Assembly (NCBI RefSeq): GCF_900187115.1
Contig: NZ_LT906455.1
Location: 558,001-622,000, forward strand
Direction of reading: 5' to 3'
Source: Aliarcobacter butzleri
GTDB taxonomy: Bacteria; Campylobacterota; Campylobacteria; Campylobacterales; Arcobacteraceae
Length of the DNA stretch: 64,000 nt
Shown: in pieces, positions 37,549 to 46,000 of the stretch
Position numbering within the stretch: the first letter of the stretch is position 1
Layout of the letters: every line of letters starts with the position of its first letter
Made by a program: the position numbers and the translations under genes
Notes under the pieces: model-generated
Database searches by the model: none
The model's input: only the letters and a program-made list of their open reading frames with translations
What the model was told of the DNA's origin: nothing

Positions 37549-38003
37549 AGAGATCAATTTTATTTGTATGCTTAGGAAACATTTGTCGTTCTCCTTTAGC
37601 TCATGGTATTGCACAAGAATATATAAACAAAGAACAGCTTGATATTTTAGTAGATAGTGCTGGAACGGGCTCTTGGCATATTGGTGAAGCTCCTTGTGAA
37701 AATTCAATAAAAGTTGCATTGTTAAATGGTGTTGATATATCAAAGCAAAAAGCAAGGCAAGTAAAAAAAGATGATTTTCAAAAGTTTGATTTTGTTATTG
37801 CACTTGATGATAATAACTTAAAAGATTTGAAGAATTTAGGTTGTAAAAATCCTCTAAAACTTGGAGATTTTGGATATGAAGGAGCTTGTGTTCCTGACCC
37901 ATACTACTTTAGAGATTTTGAAGATTTTAAAAATGTTTATTCTATGATTGAAACTTGTGTTAAAAATTTGATTGATGACTTAATTAATAATGATATAGCA
38001 TAA
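37545..38003 (+). CDS. Low molecular weight protein-tyrosine phosphatase
   Basis: A 152-residue phosphatase with the P-loop CLGNICRS (Cys10-Leu-Gly-Asn-Ile-Cys-Arg16) at the N-terminus and the general-acid Asp in PDPYYFRD. These enzymes remove phosphate from protein tyrosines, often tyrosine kinases of capsule export. No such kinase is nearby. The start overlaps the rhomboid stop by 4 nt (ATGA), so translation is coupled. Confidence 0.95.
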   Translation: MKRSILFVCLGNICRSPLAHGIAQEYINKEQLDILVDSAGTGSWHIGEAPCENSIKVALLNGVDISKQKARQVKKDDFQKFDFVIALDDNNLKDLKNLGCKNPLKLGDFGYEGACVPDPYYFRDFEDFKNVYSMIETCVKNLIDDLINNDIA

Positions 38004-38042
38004 TATTAGCTACAATTACGGAAAAACGTTATAGGGATAAAG

Positions 38043-39332
38043 ATGAATAAAGCAACTACTTTTTATGAAATACAAGATGCAGTAGCATTTAATAACCCAA
38101 TAGATGAAAAAAATGAGTTTTATACAGATTTCTCAGGATTTAGAAAAGGCTTTAACGAAAAAAAGATTTTTAAATATCTAAATATCAAGCCTACAACAAA
38201 AGAGTGTAATAAAATATCTCAAACATTAAAACTTTTTTTAAGTGGACATAGAGGTACGGGAAAAACAACAGAATTATTAAAATTAAAAAATGAAATTGAT
38301 GAAACAACTTGCTTTTTTTCAGTATTTTGTGATTTAAGTGATGAGGAACTAGATGTAAATAATATTGATTTTATAGATATTATTATTCTAATTCTAGAAA
38401 AATTAACTAAAACATTAGATGATAAAAAGATTGATATTCCAAAAGCAAATATAGAACCTTTTTATGATTGGTATGAACAAAGAATTACTGAAATAAATAA
38501 TCAAACTGATGAATCAGCTTCTATTGAAGTTGAGGGAAAAGCTGGAATAGATTTATTTTCTTTATTCTCATTAGTAAGTAAAACAAAAGGTAAATTATCT
38601 GGTTCAAATAGTACAAAAGAGACTATTAGAAAAGTATTTAAAAATAAATTTTCAGATTTTAGTTTAAAATTTAATGAGTTTATTTTAGATATAAAAGGTT
38701 ATTTACTAAAAAATGAAATTTCAAAAGATTTACTTTTTATTATTGATGGTTTTGAAAAAATTGGAAGTTTAGAAGATAGGAAAAAAATATTAATTGATAA
38801 TTCAAATAAATTTGTTGAAATAAAAGCAAATATGATTATTACTTTGCCAATTGAGCTTTTTTCAGAGGTTTCAAGATTAAAAGAGTTTGCTAGTCATATT
38901 TCTTTTCCCCTAATTTCTTTAGATAATAATTCAAAAGAGAGATTTAAAGAGTTTATATATAAAAGAATAGAAAAAAGTCTCTTTGATAGCGAACAAACAG
39001 TTGAAAAAATCATTTATTATGGTGCTGGGTCTCCAAGAGAAACATTAAAAATAATTTTAGAAGCTTATGTTCAAGCAGAAGGAGAAATTATAGATTTAAA
39101 AAGTGTACAAGATGCTCAAAAATCTATAAGTGAAGAGTTGATGAAATATCTTGATGAAAAAGAAATTTCACTTTTAAAACAAGTATATACTAAAACTAAA
39201 ATACCTTTTAGTGATGAACTTGCAAAACTACTCATTAAAAAAGTGCTTTTAGATTATGAAGATGGACTTGAAAGAAAAATAAATCCAATTTTATTAGATA
39301 ATCAAGATTTTATTAATCTAATAAAGGCTTGA
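38043..39332 (+). CDS. P-loop ATPase of a two-gene ATPase/TPR module
   Basis: A 429-residue cytoplasmic P-loop NTPase. Walker A is G68-HRGTGKTT76 and Walker B is LLFIIDGFEK with Asp235. After the NTPase core an ORC/STAND-like helical region follows (YGAGSPRETLKIILEAYVQA) with a C-terminal winged-helix-like tail (ALLKQVYTKTKIPFSDEL-like). The closest general type is a STAND/AAA signal ATPase, but no specific family was recognised. It is preceded by ATAGGGATAAAG and is coupled by a four-base overlap region to the TPR partner gene, so the two surely act together. A defence or signalling role is possible but unproven. Confidence 0.78.
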   Translation: MNKATTFYEIQDAVAFNNPIDEKNEFYTDFSGFRKGFNEKKIFKYLNIKPTTKECNKISQTLKLFLSGHRGTGKTTELLKLKNEIDETTCFFSVFCDLSDEELDVNNIDFIDIIILILEKLTKTLDDKKIDIPKANIEPFYDWYEQRITEINNQTDESASIEVEGKAGIDLFSLFSLVSKTKGKLSGSNSTKETIRKVFKNKFSDFSLKFNEFILDIKGYLLKNEISKDLLFIIDGFEKIGSLEDRKKILIDNSNKFVEIKANMIITLPIELFSEVSRLKEFASHISFPLISLDNNSKERFKEFIYKRIEKSLFDSEQTVEKIIYYGAGSPRETLKIILEAYVQAEGEIIDLKSVQDAQKSISEELMKYLDEKEISLLKQVYTKTKIPFSDELAKLLIKKVLLDYEDGLERKINPILLDNQDFINLIKA

Positions 39333-39334
39333 TT

Positions 39335-41017
39335 TTGAGTAGTGAGTTAAAGTTTGAAGAGTTACAAAAAAAACTAAAAAAAGTTTTAAATACAAATAGA
39401 TTTAGATTTATTTTTATTTTTTATCCAAATGAAAATTTAAGAGAAGAGATAAAAAATCATATTTGCGAAAGTTTTACTTCTTCAAATCAAATAACTCTTA
39501 ACCTAAAAGATAATACTTATCAAGATATTGCACCAATACTCTATGAAAATGATAAAAGTTTTATTTTCATAGATGATTTTTTTGATGTATTAGATAATGC
39601 TGATTTATATAATGGATTCAATCAAAGAAGAGATAAAATAGCGTCTAAAAATATAAATCTTATTTGTTTTGTGAATTCAAATTTTAAAGAGAAGTTTTTC
39701 CAAACATCAATAGAATATATTCCTGATTTAATTGAATTTAAAAATGCTATTTTTGAAATAGAAACACCAAATAATTATGAAAACAGATTAATATTAAAAG
39801 AAGTTTTAAGTAGTTCATATAGCTCTTTGGGTGGATTAACAACACAAAGTAAAAAAGAAGAACTTCAAAGATTACTTCTAAAACTTAATGACGTAGAAAA
39901 CGTTGTAGAAAAATTAAATTTATTTTCTCAAATAACGACAATATATAGAGATGTAGGAGAATTTAAAAAAGCTTTAGAATATCAAGAAAAAATTTTAAAA
40001 TTAGAAGAAGAGAATTTAGAAAAAAATCATCCTAATTTAGCATCAACTTACAATAATATTTCCACAATTTATCATGAAATGGAAGAGTTAGAAAAAGCAT
40101 TAGAATATCAAAAAAAAGCAATAGATTTAAAAGAAGCCATTTTAAAAAAGAACTATCCTGATTTGGCAATAAGTTATAATAATATTTCTATGATTTACCA
40201 AGATATGGGAGATTTAAAAAAGGCGTTAGAATACCAACAAAAAGCTTTAGAAATTAGAGAAAAGTTTTCAGAAGTTGGAAAATCAGATTTAGCTACATCA
40301 TATAATAATATTTCGGTAATTTATAAAAATATAGGAAACTTAAATAAGGCTTTAGAATATCAACAAAAAGCTTTAAAGATATTTGAAGAAATTTTAGAAG
40401 AAAATCATCCTAATTTAGCTACATCATATAGTAATATTTCAATAATTTATCAAGAAATAGGAGACTTAAAAAAAGCATTAGAATACCAAGAAAAAGCTCT
40501 AAAATTAAGAGAAGAAATTTTGGGATATAGGCATCCTGATTTAGCAACAAGTTATAATAACATTTCTACGATTTACAAAAGTATGGGAGAGTTAAAAAAA
40601 GCATTGGAATATCAAGAAAAAGCCTTAAAATTAAGAGAAGATATTTTAGGGTGGAAACACCCTCTTTTAATAAGCTGTTATAACAATATATCGTTAATTT
40701 ATCAAGATATGGGAGAGTTAAAAAAAGCTTTGGGATATCAAGAGAAAGCCTTAAAATTAGGAGAAGAAATTTTAGGAGATAAACATCCTGATTTAGCAAT
40801 AAGTTATAATAATATATCAGCAATTTATAAAGATTTAAAAGAGTGTTTAAAAGCAAAAGGGTATATTCAAAAAGCAATTGATATTTGGCAGGAGTATGAA
40901 TATTATTATAAAGAATTAGCTAATGCTAAAAAATTTATAAAAGAGATTGAATTAAATATAAAAAAAGAGAATAAACTTCCTTTCAATAAAAAAGGAAGAT
41001 TTTGTAAAGATATTTAG
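39335..41017 (+). CDS. TPR-repeat protein with degenerate ATPase-like N-terminus
   Basis: A 560-residue protein. Residues ~20-140 look like a P-loop fold without a Walker A (RFIFIFYPNENLREEIK) but with a Walker-B-like KSFIFIDDFFDVLD. Eight 42-residue kinesin-light-chain-type TPR units follow (consensus YNNISxIYxxMGxLKKALEYQEKALKL), then a short basic tail. I chose the TTG seven bases after AAAGG; the TTG two codons earlier overlaps the ATPase stop but sits one base from that site. Such TPR arrays bind partner proteins and are typical of STAND-ATPase sensors. Here the ATPase and repeats are on separate chains. Confidence 0.78.
   Translation: MSSELKFEELQKKLKKVLNTNRFRFIFIFYPNENLREEIKNHICESFTSSNQITLNLKDNTYQDIAPILYENDKSFIFIDDFFDVLDNADLYNGFNQRRDKIASKNINLICFVNSNFKEKFFQTSIEYIPDLIEFKNAIFEIETPNNYENRLILKEVLSSSYSSLGGLTTQSKKEELQRLLLKLNDVENVVEKLNLFSQITTIYRDVGEFKKALEYQEKILKLEEENLEKNHPNLASTYNNISTIYHEMEELEKALEYQKKAIDLKEAILKKNYPDLAISYNNISMIYQDMGDLKKALEYQQKALEIREKFSEVGKSDLATSYNNISVIYKNIGNLNKALEYQQKALKIFEEILEENHPNLATSYSNISIIYQEIGDLKKALEYQEKALKLREEILGYRHPDLATSYNNISTIYKSMGELKKALEYQEKALKLREDILGWKHPLLISCYNNISLIYQDMGELKKALGYQEKALKLGEEILGDKHPDLAISYNNISAIYKDLKECLKAKGYIQKAIDIWQEYEYYYKELANAKKFIKEIELNIKKENKLPFNKKGRFCKDI
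39911..40918 (+). repeat. Eight tandem 126-bp coding repeats
   Basis: In-frame repeats in the TPR gene, with unit starts at 39911, 40037, 40163, 40289, 40415, 40541, 40667 and 40793, each exactly 126 bp (42 residues). The middle units are strongly similar at DNA level (TATAATAATATTTC, AAAGCTTTAGAATATCAA-like blocks), so copy number could change by recombination. Confidence 0.9.
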
Positions 41018-41069
41018 AATTTTTACTTTCTATTGAAACTTCTCTTAAGAACTTAATAAAAGACAAAAT

Positions 41070-41501
41070 TTAATTACCTAATTTAGATAATATTTTGTTA
41101 CAAATTTTAATAATATCTTCTTGCTCTTCGCTACTTAGTTCAATTTTACACTCCATATTTTTGAAAATATGAGCTGTTTTATCTTTCAAATCTTTCCCTT
41201 CTTTTGTTAATTTTATTATTTTCCCTCGTTCATCGCTTAATGATTGCGTTCTGATAATATACGATTTTTCTTCTAACCTTTTTAAAATAGGTGTTAGTGT
41301 AGCCGAATCAAAAAATGTCTCTTTGCTTATATCTTTTATTAGTATATTGTCATTGTTCCAAAGTGTCATCATCACCAAATATTGAGGATAAGTTAGTTGA
41401 AATTCTTCCAAATGAGGTCTATACTCTCTAATCATTGCGTTTGATGTTGAATTCAATAAAAAGCAAATCATTTTAGAGAAATCAAATTCTTTATTTTTCA
41501 T
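41070..41501 (-). CDS. MarR-family regulator, OhrR-like (one-cysteine peroxide sensor type)
   Basis: A 143-residue winged-helix regulator. It fits the OhrR subgroup: Cys13 in KMICFLLNS at the sensing position, IREYRPHLEEFQLTYPQYLVMMTLW, the DNA-binding segment FFDSATLTPILKRLEEKSYI and the wing SLSDERGKIIKLT. OhrR proteins release DNA when the cysteine is oxidised by organic peroxide. It is divergent from a cupin gene across a 138-bp region with two TTGTGTACAAA boxes, one of them covering its own -35, which points to autoregulation and control of the cupin gene. Confidence 0.87.
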   Translation of the reverse strand: MKNKEFDFSKMICFLLNSTSNAMIREYRPHLEEFQLTYPQYLVMMTLWNNDNILIKDISKETFFDSATLTPILKRLEEKSYIIRTQSLSDERGKIIKLTKEGKDLKDKTAHIFKNMECKIELSSEEQEDIIKICNKILSKLGN

Positions 41502-41527
41502 ATTTTACCTTTGAAACTTTATGAATA

Positions 41528-41555
41528 ATTATAACAAAACATATCTTGTGTACAA
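41528..41555 (-). promoter_or_regulatory. Promoter of the OhrR-like regulator gene
   Basis: On the minus strand TTGTAC (41555-41550) is followed after 16 bases by TATAAT (41533-41528). The -35 lies inside the first TTGTGTACAAA box, so a bound repressor would block it. Confidence 0.7.
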
Positions 41556-41556
41556 A
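41546..41556. promoter_or_regulatory. Operator box 1, TTGTGTACAAA
   Basis: Near-palindromic box identical to a second copy 48 bases to the right. It overlaps the -35 of the leftward regulator promoter and lies just upstream of the -35 of the rightward cupin promoter. OhrR operators in other bacteria are different AT-rich palindromes, so the match to this regulator is by position. Confidence 0.72.
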
Positions 41557-41560
41557 CTAA

Positions 41561-41589
41561 TTGACAAATAAATAGATTTTTGTTAATAT
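41561..41589 (+). promoter_or_regulatory. Strong promoter of the cupin gene
   Basis: Consensus TTGACA at 41561-41566, a 17-base spacer and TAATAT at 41584-41589. It is the best sigma-70-type promoter in the window. An operator box follows directly and would cover the transcription start. Confidence 0.8.
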
Positions 41590-41593
41590 TGCT

Positions 41594-41604
41594 TTGTGTA
41601 CAAA
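41594..41604. promoter_or_regulatory. Operator box 2, TTGTGTACAAA
   Basis: Second exact copy of the box, part of the longer near-palindrome TTTGTGTACAAAA. It starts five bases after the -10 of the cupin promoter, the classic position for repression by blocking the start site. Confidence 0.72.
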
Positions 41605-41639
41605 ATATTAGTTAACAAAATAAATATAAAAGGATAAAT

Positions 41640-41963
41640 ATGCAATTAGCAAACTTCAATGGAATAGTCTCAAATTTATTAGATAATATTACTCCTGTAG
41701 AAATTACAAAAGGCGTGAGCCAATACATACTTTGGAAAAACAATGATGGAAAATTAACAGCTATTTATAAATTTGAAAAAAATAGTAAATTACCATTTCT
41801 TGATGAACATAACTTATTTGATGAACATATTTTTGTAATATCGGGAGTTTTTAATGATGGTAACAAAAAATATAAAGAGGGTTCATTTATAATAAATCCT
41901 AAAGGAACTTCTCACATTCCTCAATCAGAAGAAGGATGTACTATTTTAGTAACAAATGAATAA
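41640..41963 (+). CDS. Small cupin-domain protein (ChrR-like cupin)
   Basis: A 107-residue single cupin barrel. The first motif is partly visible in PFLDEHNLFDEHIFVISGVFNDG and the second in GSFIINPKGTSHIPQSEEG; His and Glu residues there can bind a metal. It resembles the ChrR/anti-ECFsigma cupin that quenches or senses reactive species. The gene sits behind a consensus promoter with an operator, so it is probably the main target of the divergent OhrR-like regulator. Confidence 0.8.
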   Translation: MQLANFNGIVSNLLDNITPVEITKGVSQYILWKNNDGKLTAIYKFEKNSKLPFLDEHNLFDEHIFVISGVFNDGNKKYKEGSFIINPKGTSHIPQSEEGCTILVTNE

Positions 41964-42026
41964 TGATTTAAAACTAAAAGTGCTTAATAAATTTAAGCAT
42001 TTTTGATTTATTGTAGTAAAAGTAGT

Positions 42027-42275
42027 TTAACTTTTTTTCTTTTTTTGTGGTAATAATTCAACAACTTCGATATCAAAAGCTTTTGCAATTTTACATAAAT
42101 GTATTAAATTATAACTTGAACCATGTTTTCTTGTTTCAATCTTTGCAATATAATTTGGAGAAGAAAAATCTAAAATATTTGCTAATTTTAATTGACTAAT
42201 TTTTCTTTGAATTCTCTCTTTCTTTACATTTTTTACAATTTCATCTAAAAAGAGCTCTGGATTTTCTTCAAACAA
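42027..42275 (-). CDS. XRE-family helix-turn-helix regulator
   Basis: An 82-residue DNA-binding protein. The helix-turn-helix lies around residues 22-52 (RKISQLKLANILDFSSPNYIAKIE). The tail ends in a basic run. The start is a TTG six bases after AGGTG; a GTG three codons upstream overlaps that site. Stand-alone XRE proteins of this size often regulate neighbouring genes or are antitoxins. No toxin gene is seen beside it, and its target is unknown. Confidence 0.8.
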   Translation of the reverse strand: MFEENPELFLDEIVKNVKKERIQRKISQLKLANILDFSSPNYIAKIETRKHGSSYNLIHLCKIAKAFDIEVVELLPQKKKKS

Positions 42276-42419
42276 GAAAAACACCTATAAGTTTTTTATG
42301 GGTATTATAGTAATAAATAATAATTTTTTACAAACACTTATAAGTTTCTATTAATAAACTCTAAAGTAGAATAAGAGTATTTATTTTACTTATTAATTTT
42401 ATATTATAAAAGGTTATTT

Positions 42420-42803
42420 ATGAACAAGGAAATTATATTAACTAAAGATGTAATGATAGTCTCAGAAACAGACGAAAAAGGCAATATTCTGTATGCAAAT
42501 GCTGATTTTTGTAAAATTGCTGGTTTTTCAAGAGAGGAACTAATTGGAAAACCTCATAATTTAGTTAGACACTCTGATATGCCAAAAGATGCGTTTGGAG
42601 ATTTATGGAAAACAATAAATAATGGAAATATTTGGAAAGGAATAGTGAAAAATAAAACTAAACAAGGGGAGTTTTATTGGGTAAATGCAACTGTTTATCC
42701 TTCAAAAACAGTTGATGGAAGAAAAAGATACATTTCTGTTAGAGTAAAACCAACTCAAGAAGAAATAGATACTGCGACTAAACTTTATTTAAATATGAAA
42801 TGA
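42420..42803 (+). CDS. Aer/CetB-type PAS domain protein
   Basis: A 127-residue protein that is a single PAS domain of the Aer/CetB group: GNILYANADFCKIAGFSREE, the PHNLVRHSDMPKDAF loop and NGNIWKGIVKNKTKQGEFYW. This PAS type binds FAD in Aer and reports cellular redox or energy state. In Campylobacter CetB is the separate PAS partner of the receptor CetA. Here the next gene, 9 bases downstream, is a soluble chemoreceptor, giving a split two-protein energy-taxis module. Confidence 0.85.
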   Translation: MNKEIILTKDVMIVSETDEKGNILYANADFCKIAGFSREELIGKPHNLVRHSDMPKDAFGDLWKTINNGNIWKGIVKNKTKQGEFYWVNATVYPSKTVDGRKRYISVRVKPTQEEIDTATKLYLNMK

Positions 42804-42812
42804 GAGTGTAAA

Positions 42813-44081
42813 ATGTTTTTTAGTAAAAAAAAAGATAATCAAAATATTTTAATGGCATTAGATAATATAGAAAAATATTTAAAAAATGATATAAATTATT
42901 TACCAGATATAAATTTTGAAGTAAAAGAGAAAAATAAAGAAATAAAAAATAAATTAGATTCAATCTTTTCTTTGCTGAATAAAAAAAATAATGAAGAATT
43001 TATGATTTATGGTGAACTAATGTTAGTTTGTGAAAAAATAACTAATGGATTAATTGGTGATAAAATTTTTCATGTTAATACTTCAAATGAAAAATTGAAT
43101 TACATAGCTAAAACTATAAATATTTTAGTGGATAATTTAAAAAATGTAATAGAACAAATAATTAGTACTTTAAATGACTATTCTAATTATAATTATTTGA
43201 ATAAACTTAGTACAAATTCAATATCTAATGATTTTGAGCGAGTATTTAGTGGAATTAATAAACTGCAAGAAACAATAACTGTTATGTTAGTGGAAAATAA
43301 ATCAAATGGATTAACGTTAGATAAAAGCTCAAATATTCTTCTTTCAAATGTTGACAAACTAAATTTGAGTTCAAATGAAGCTGCAGTATCTTTAGAACAA
43401 ACAGCATCATCAATTGAAGAAATAGCTTTAAATATTAAAAATAATACAAGAAGTATTATAGAAATGGCTGATTATTCTTCAAATCTTAAAGAATCTGTAA
43501 AAGAGGGTGAGATTTTTGCAAATCAAACAACTCAGGCAATGGATGAAATAAATACACAAGTAAATTTAATAACCCAATCAATTAGTGCAATTGATCAAAT
43601 AGCATTTCAAACAAATATTTTGTCTTTAAATGCAGCTGTTGAAGCTGCAACTGCTGGAGAAGCTGGAAAAGGTTTTGCTGTTGTTGCTCAAGAAGTAAGA
43701 AGTCTTGCAAACCGTTCATTAGATGTAGCAAAAAATATAAAAATAATAGTAGAAAATGCAAAAGATAAAGCAAATCAAGGGAAAAATATATCAAATATGA
43801 TGATAGAAGGATATAAAGAATTAAATGAAAATGTAACAAATACTATGAATTTAATTCAAAATATAGAAAGCTCAAGTAAAGAGCAATTAAAAAGTATAGA
43901 GCAAATAAATAAAGCTATAAATCAACTTGATTATCAAACACAACAAAATGCACAAATAGCTTCTAAAACACATGATATAGCTTTAATTACTGATGAAATA
44001 GCAAAATTAGTTGTAAATAATGCTAATTCTAAAGAATTTATTGGAAAAATGGAAGTTCAACCTAAAGAGTGCTTAAATTAA
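42813..44081 (+). CDS. Soluble methyl-accepting chemotaxis protein, partner of the PAS protein
   Basis: A 422-residue receptor-type signalling protein without transmembrane helices. Residues ~90-130 look like a HAMP-like or helical linker. The signalling hairpin contains the universally conserved tip [34 protein letters not shown]. The N-terminal ~90 helical residues are unfamiliar. It follows the CetB-like PAS gene by 9 bases and so probably receives its signal. CheA/CheW coupling would be in the cytoplasm. Its stop codon lies in a hairpin loop shared with the convergent receptor gene. Confidence 0.86.
   Translation: MFFSKKKDNQNILMALDNIEKYLKNDINYLPDINFEVKEKNKEIKNKLDSIFSLLNKKNNEEFMIYGELMLVCEKITNGLIGDKIFHVNTSNEKLNYIAKTINILVDNLKNVIEQIISTLNDYSNYNYLNKLSTNSISNDFERVFSGINKLQETITVMLVENKSNGLTLDKSSNILLSNVDKLNLSSNEAAVSLEQTASSIEEIALNIKNNTRSIIEMADYSSNLKESVKEGEIFANQTTQAMDEINTQVNLITQSISAIDQIAFQTNILSLNAAVEAATAGEAGKGFAVVAQEVRSLANRSLDVAKNIKIIVENAKDKANQGKNISNMMIEGYKELNENVTNTMNLIQNIESSSKEQLKSIEQINKAINQLDYQTQQNAQIASKTHDIALITDEIAKLVVNNANSKEFIGKMEVQPKECLN
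43599..43708 (+). repeat. Inverted-repeat arm 1 in chemoreceptor signalling hairpin
   Basis: The 110 bases encoding the receptor tip are about 92% identical, by hand count (nine differences), to the reverse complement of 44430-44539 in the convergent receptor gene. The spacer is about 720 bases. Confidence 0.8.
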
Positions 44082-44093
44082 TTAAGCACTTTT
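44065..44093. terminator. Bidirectional terminator whose loop holds both stop codons
   Basis: Twelve-base-pair stem AAGAGTGCTTAA / TTAAGCACTTTT (one G-T pair), five-base loop. The stop codon of the rightward chemoreceptor (44079-44081) and of the leftward one (44078-44080) overlap inside the loop, so each coding region runs through one arm. Confidence 0.78.
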
Positions 44094-45616
44094 AGGGTAT
44101 CAATAAGTTTATTTGAGATTTCTATTAGTTCATTAGAATTTTCTTTTGTTTTTTCAGCTTCTTTTTCTGTATTACTTGCACTAGTTGAAACTCTTACCAT
44201 ATTATTTGTAATTTGATTTAAAGTATGACTTGTTTCATTTGCTGTACTTGCTAACTCATTTGTAATATTTTTTTGTTCTTTTACTGCACCTGATATATCT
44301 GATGACATTGAACTTATTTTTTCAACTATATTATCAATTTGATGAATAGAATCAAGAGAATTTTTTACTAAAGATTGAATATATTCAATAGCAGCTGTTA
44401 TATCTTTTGCTGCATCATTTGATCTAGTAGCAAGATTTCGTACCTCTTGTGCAACAACTGCAAATCCTTTTCCAGCTTCACCAGCAGTTGCAGCTTCAAC
44501 AGCTGCATTTAATGATAAAATATTTGTTTGAAATGCTATTTGTGTGATTATGTTGATTGTTTCACCAATTTTTGTTGATTCTTCATTCAATTTAACTATT
44601 GCAAGTGCTGTACTTTTTGATTGTTCTTTTGCTTCTAAAGCAATTCTTTCACTATGTAAAGTTGTATCAGCAATATTTGTAATAGATGATAAGACAAACT
44701 CTATTTTTTTAGATAGTTCTTGAACAGCTTGATTTAACTCTTCAATAGATACTGTTGTTTCTTGAGAGCTTCCCATACTTACTTTTGCTTCTTTTACCAT
44801 TGTATTTGAAGCATTTTTTAAAAGAGTTAAAGATTTTGTTAAATCTTCAATCTCTTTTCCTATTTGATTCATTGTATTTTTTTTCAAAGTTATATCAGTA
44901 GCATATTTTACAACTTTAAAAGGATCTCCATCTAAATCTAAAATAGGATTATAACTTGCTTGTATCCAAACTCTTCTTCCATCTTTTCCTATTCTTAGGT
45001 ATTCTCCTGCGTCATATTCACCTCTATTTAATTTTTGCCAAAACTCTTTATAAGCATTTGAATTTCTATATGATTCTTCACAAAAAATACTATGATGTTT
45101 TCCAACAATTTCATTTAACGAATAACCTAAAGTATCTAAAAAGTTTTTATTTGCATTTACAACTATACCATTCATATCAAACTCTATAACCGCTTGAGAT
45201 TTATTTATAGCATTTACTTGTCCAAGATAATATAAATCTTTTAATCTTCTTTTTGTTACGTCTTGTGCAAGTTTAATAACTTCTTTAACTCTTCCGTTGT
45301 TATCAGTTATTGGTAAATAAGATGCTCGTAAAAAAACAGCTTCACCATCTTTTTTTATTCTTTTAAATTCTGCTGTTATAGATTCACCTGCATTTAAAGT
45401 GTTCCAAGCCTCTTGATAATCTTTACTTTCAACAAATTTTTTCTCACAAAATATTTTATGATGTTTTCCTATTATTTCATTTAATGTATATCCCATAATA
45501 TCAAGAAAATTTTTATTAGCTTCTATTATTGTTCCATCTGGTTTGAATTTTATTACTGCATAATTTTGATCGATAGCTTTTAGTTGAAGTTTATCCTCTT
45601 TATTTGAAAAAAACAT
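44078..45616 (-). CDS. Soluble double-PAS methyl-accepting chemotaxis protein
   Basis: A 512-residue cytoplasmic receptor. Two PAS domains lie at about residues 15-115 and 135-240; each has [23 protein letters not shown]-type cores, the same IGKHH start and the W-hooked repeat ([13 protein letters not shown]). A signalling hairpin fills the C-terminal half, with the conserved tip [24 protein letters not shown]. No membrane segments, so it senses an internal signal such as redox state. It is convergent with the preceding soluble receptor and has a good TAGGAG site. Confidence 0.9.
   Translation of the reverse strand: MFFSNKEDKLQLKAIDQNYAVIKFKPDGTIIEANKNFLDIMGYTLNEIIGKHHKIFCEKKFVESKDYQEAWNTLNAGESITAEFKRIKKDGEAVFLRASYLPITDNNGRVKEVIKLAQDVTKRRLKDLYYLGQVNAINKSQAVIEFDMNGIVVNANKNFLDTLGYSLNEIVGKHHSIFCEESYRNSNAYKEFWQKLNRGEYDAGEYLRIGKDGRRVWIQASYNPILDLDGDPFKVVKYATDITLKKNTMNQIGKEIEDLTKSLTLLKNASNTMVKEAKVSMGSSQETTVSIEELNQAVQELSKKIEFVLSSITNIADTTLHSERIALEAKEQSKSTALAIVKLNEESTKIGETINIITQIAFQTNILSLNAAVEAATAGEAGKGFAVVAQEVRNLATRSNDAAKDITAAIEYIQSLVKNSLDSIHQIDNIVEKISSMSSDISGAVKEQKNITNELASTANETSHTLNQITNNMVRVSTSASNTEKEAEKTKENSNELIEISNKLIDTLKVLN
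44430..44539 (-). repeat. Inverted-repeat arm 2 in chemoreceptor signalling hairpin
   Basis: Reverse-complement counterpart of 43599-43708. Both encode the receptor tip, so protein conservation is expected; the DNA match also includes many third positions. Confidence 0.8.
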
Positions 45617-45748
45617 AAATTCTCCTATAATAATTATTTTAAGATTCTATCTAGTATAGAATTAAATTAATGTTAATAAAAGAATTATAAAATTTGATGA
45701 ATTAATATTAAAAAATAATTATTTTAAATAGTATAAAAGAGGTTAAGA

Positions 45749-45973
45749 ATGATAGATAAAAAGTATGAAAAATATGTTTTTGCTTTTTTCATGGGAACAA
45801 TTATGAGTTTTATAATGAGCTTTATAATTTCATTTATAAATTTAGGTTTAGTTGATGGTTTTTTCTTTAAATGGATGGAGGCATTTTTTAAAGCAGCTGT
45901 TTGTGCTATTCCGATAATATCAGTTGTTGCACCATTAGTAAAAAAAGTTGTTGTAAAAGTAATAAGAGATTAA
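45749..45973 (+). CDS. DUF2798 family small membrane protein
   Basis: A 74-residue protein with two membrane segments (about residues 9-31 and 44-64) in the DUF2798 pattern: FAFFMGTIMSFIMSFIISFINLG and a central FKAAVCAIPIISVVAPLVKK. Function unknown. AAAGAGG precedes the ATG. It starts 28 nt before the EamA transporter, so they are probably cotranscribed. Confidence 0.8.
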   Translation: MIDKKYEKYVFAFFMGTIMSFIMSFIISFINLGLVDGFFFKWMEAFFKAAVCAIPIISVVAPLVKKVVVKVIRD

Positions 45974-46000
45974 AAAAGTTATAAAATTTAAAGGTGGACT

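Noticed and set aside
39911-40918. Regular repeats resembling a CRISPR or satellite array
   Set aside because: The 126-bp units are continuous coding sequence for TPR motifs in one frame, with no spacer/repeat alternation.
42027-42275. Toxin-antitoxin pair with the XRE regulator
   Set aside because: No toxin-sized gene is next to it; neighbours are a cupin and a PAS protein on the opposite strand.
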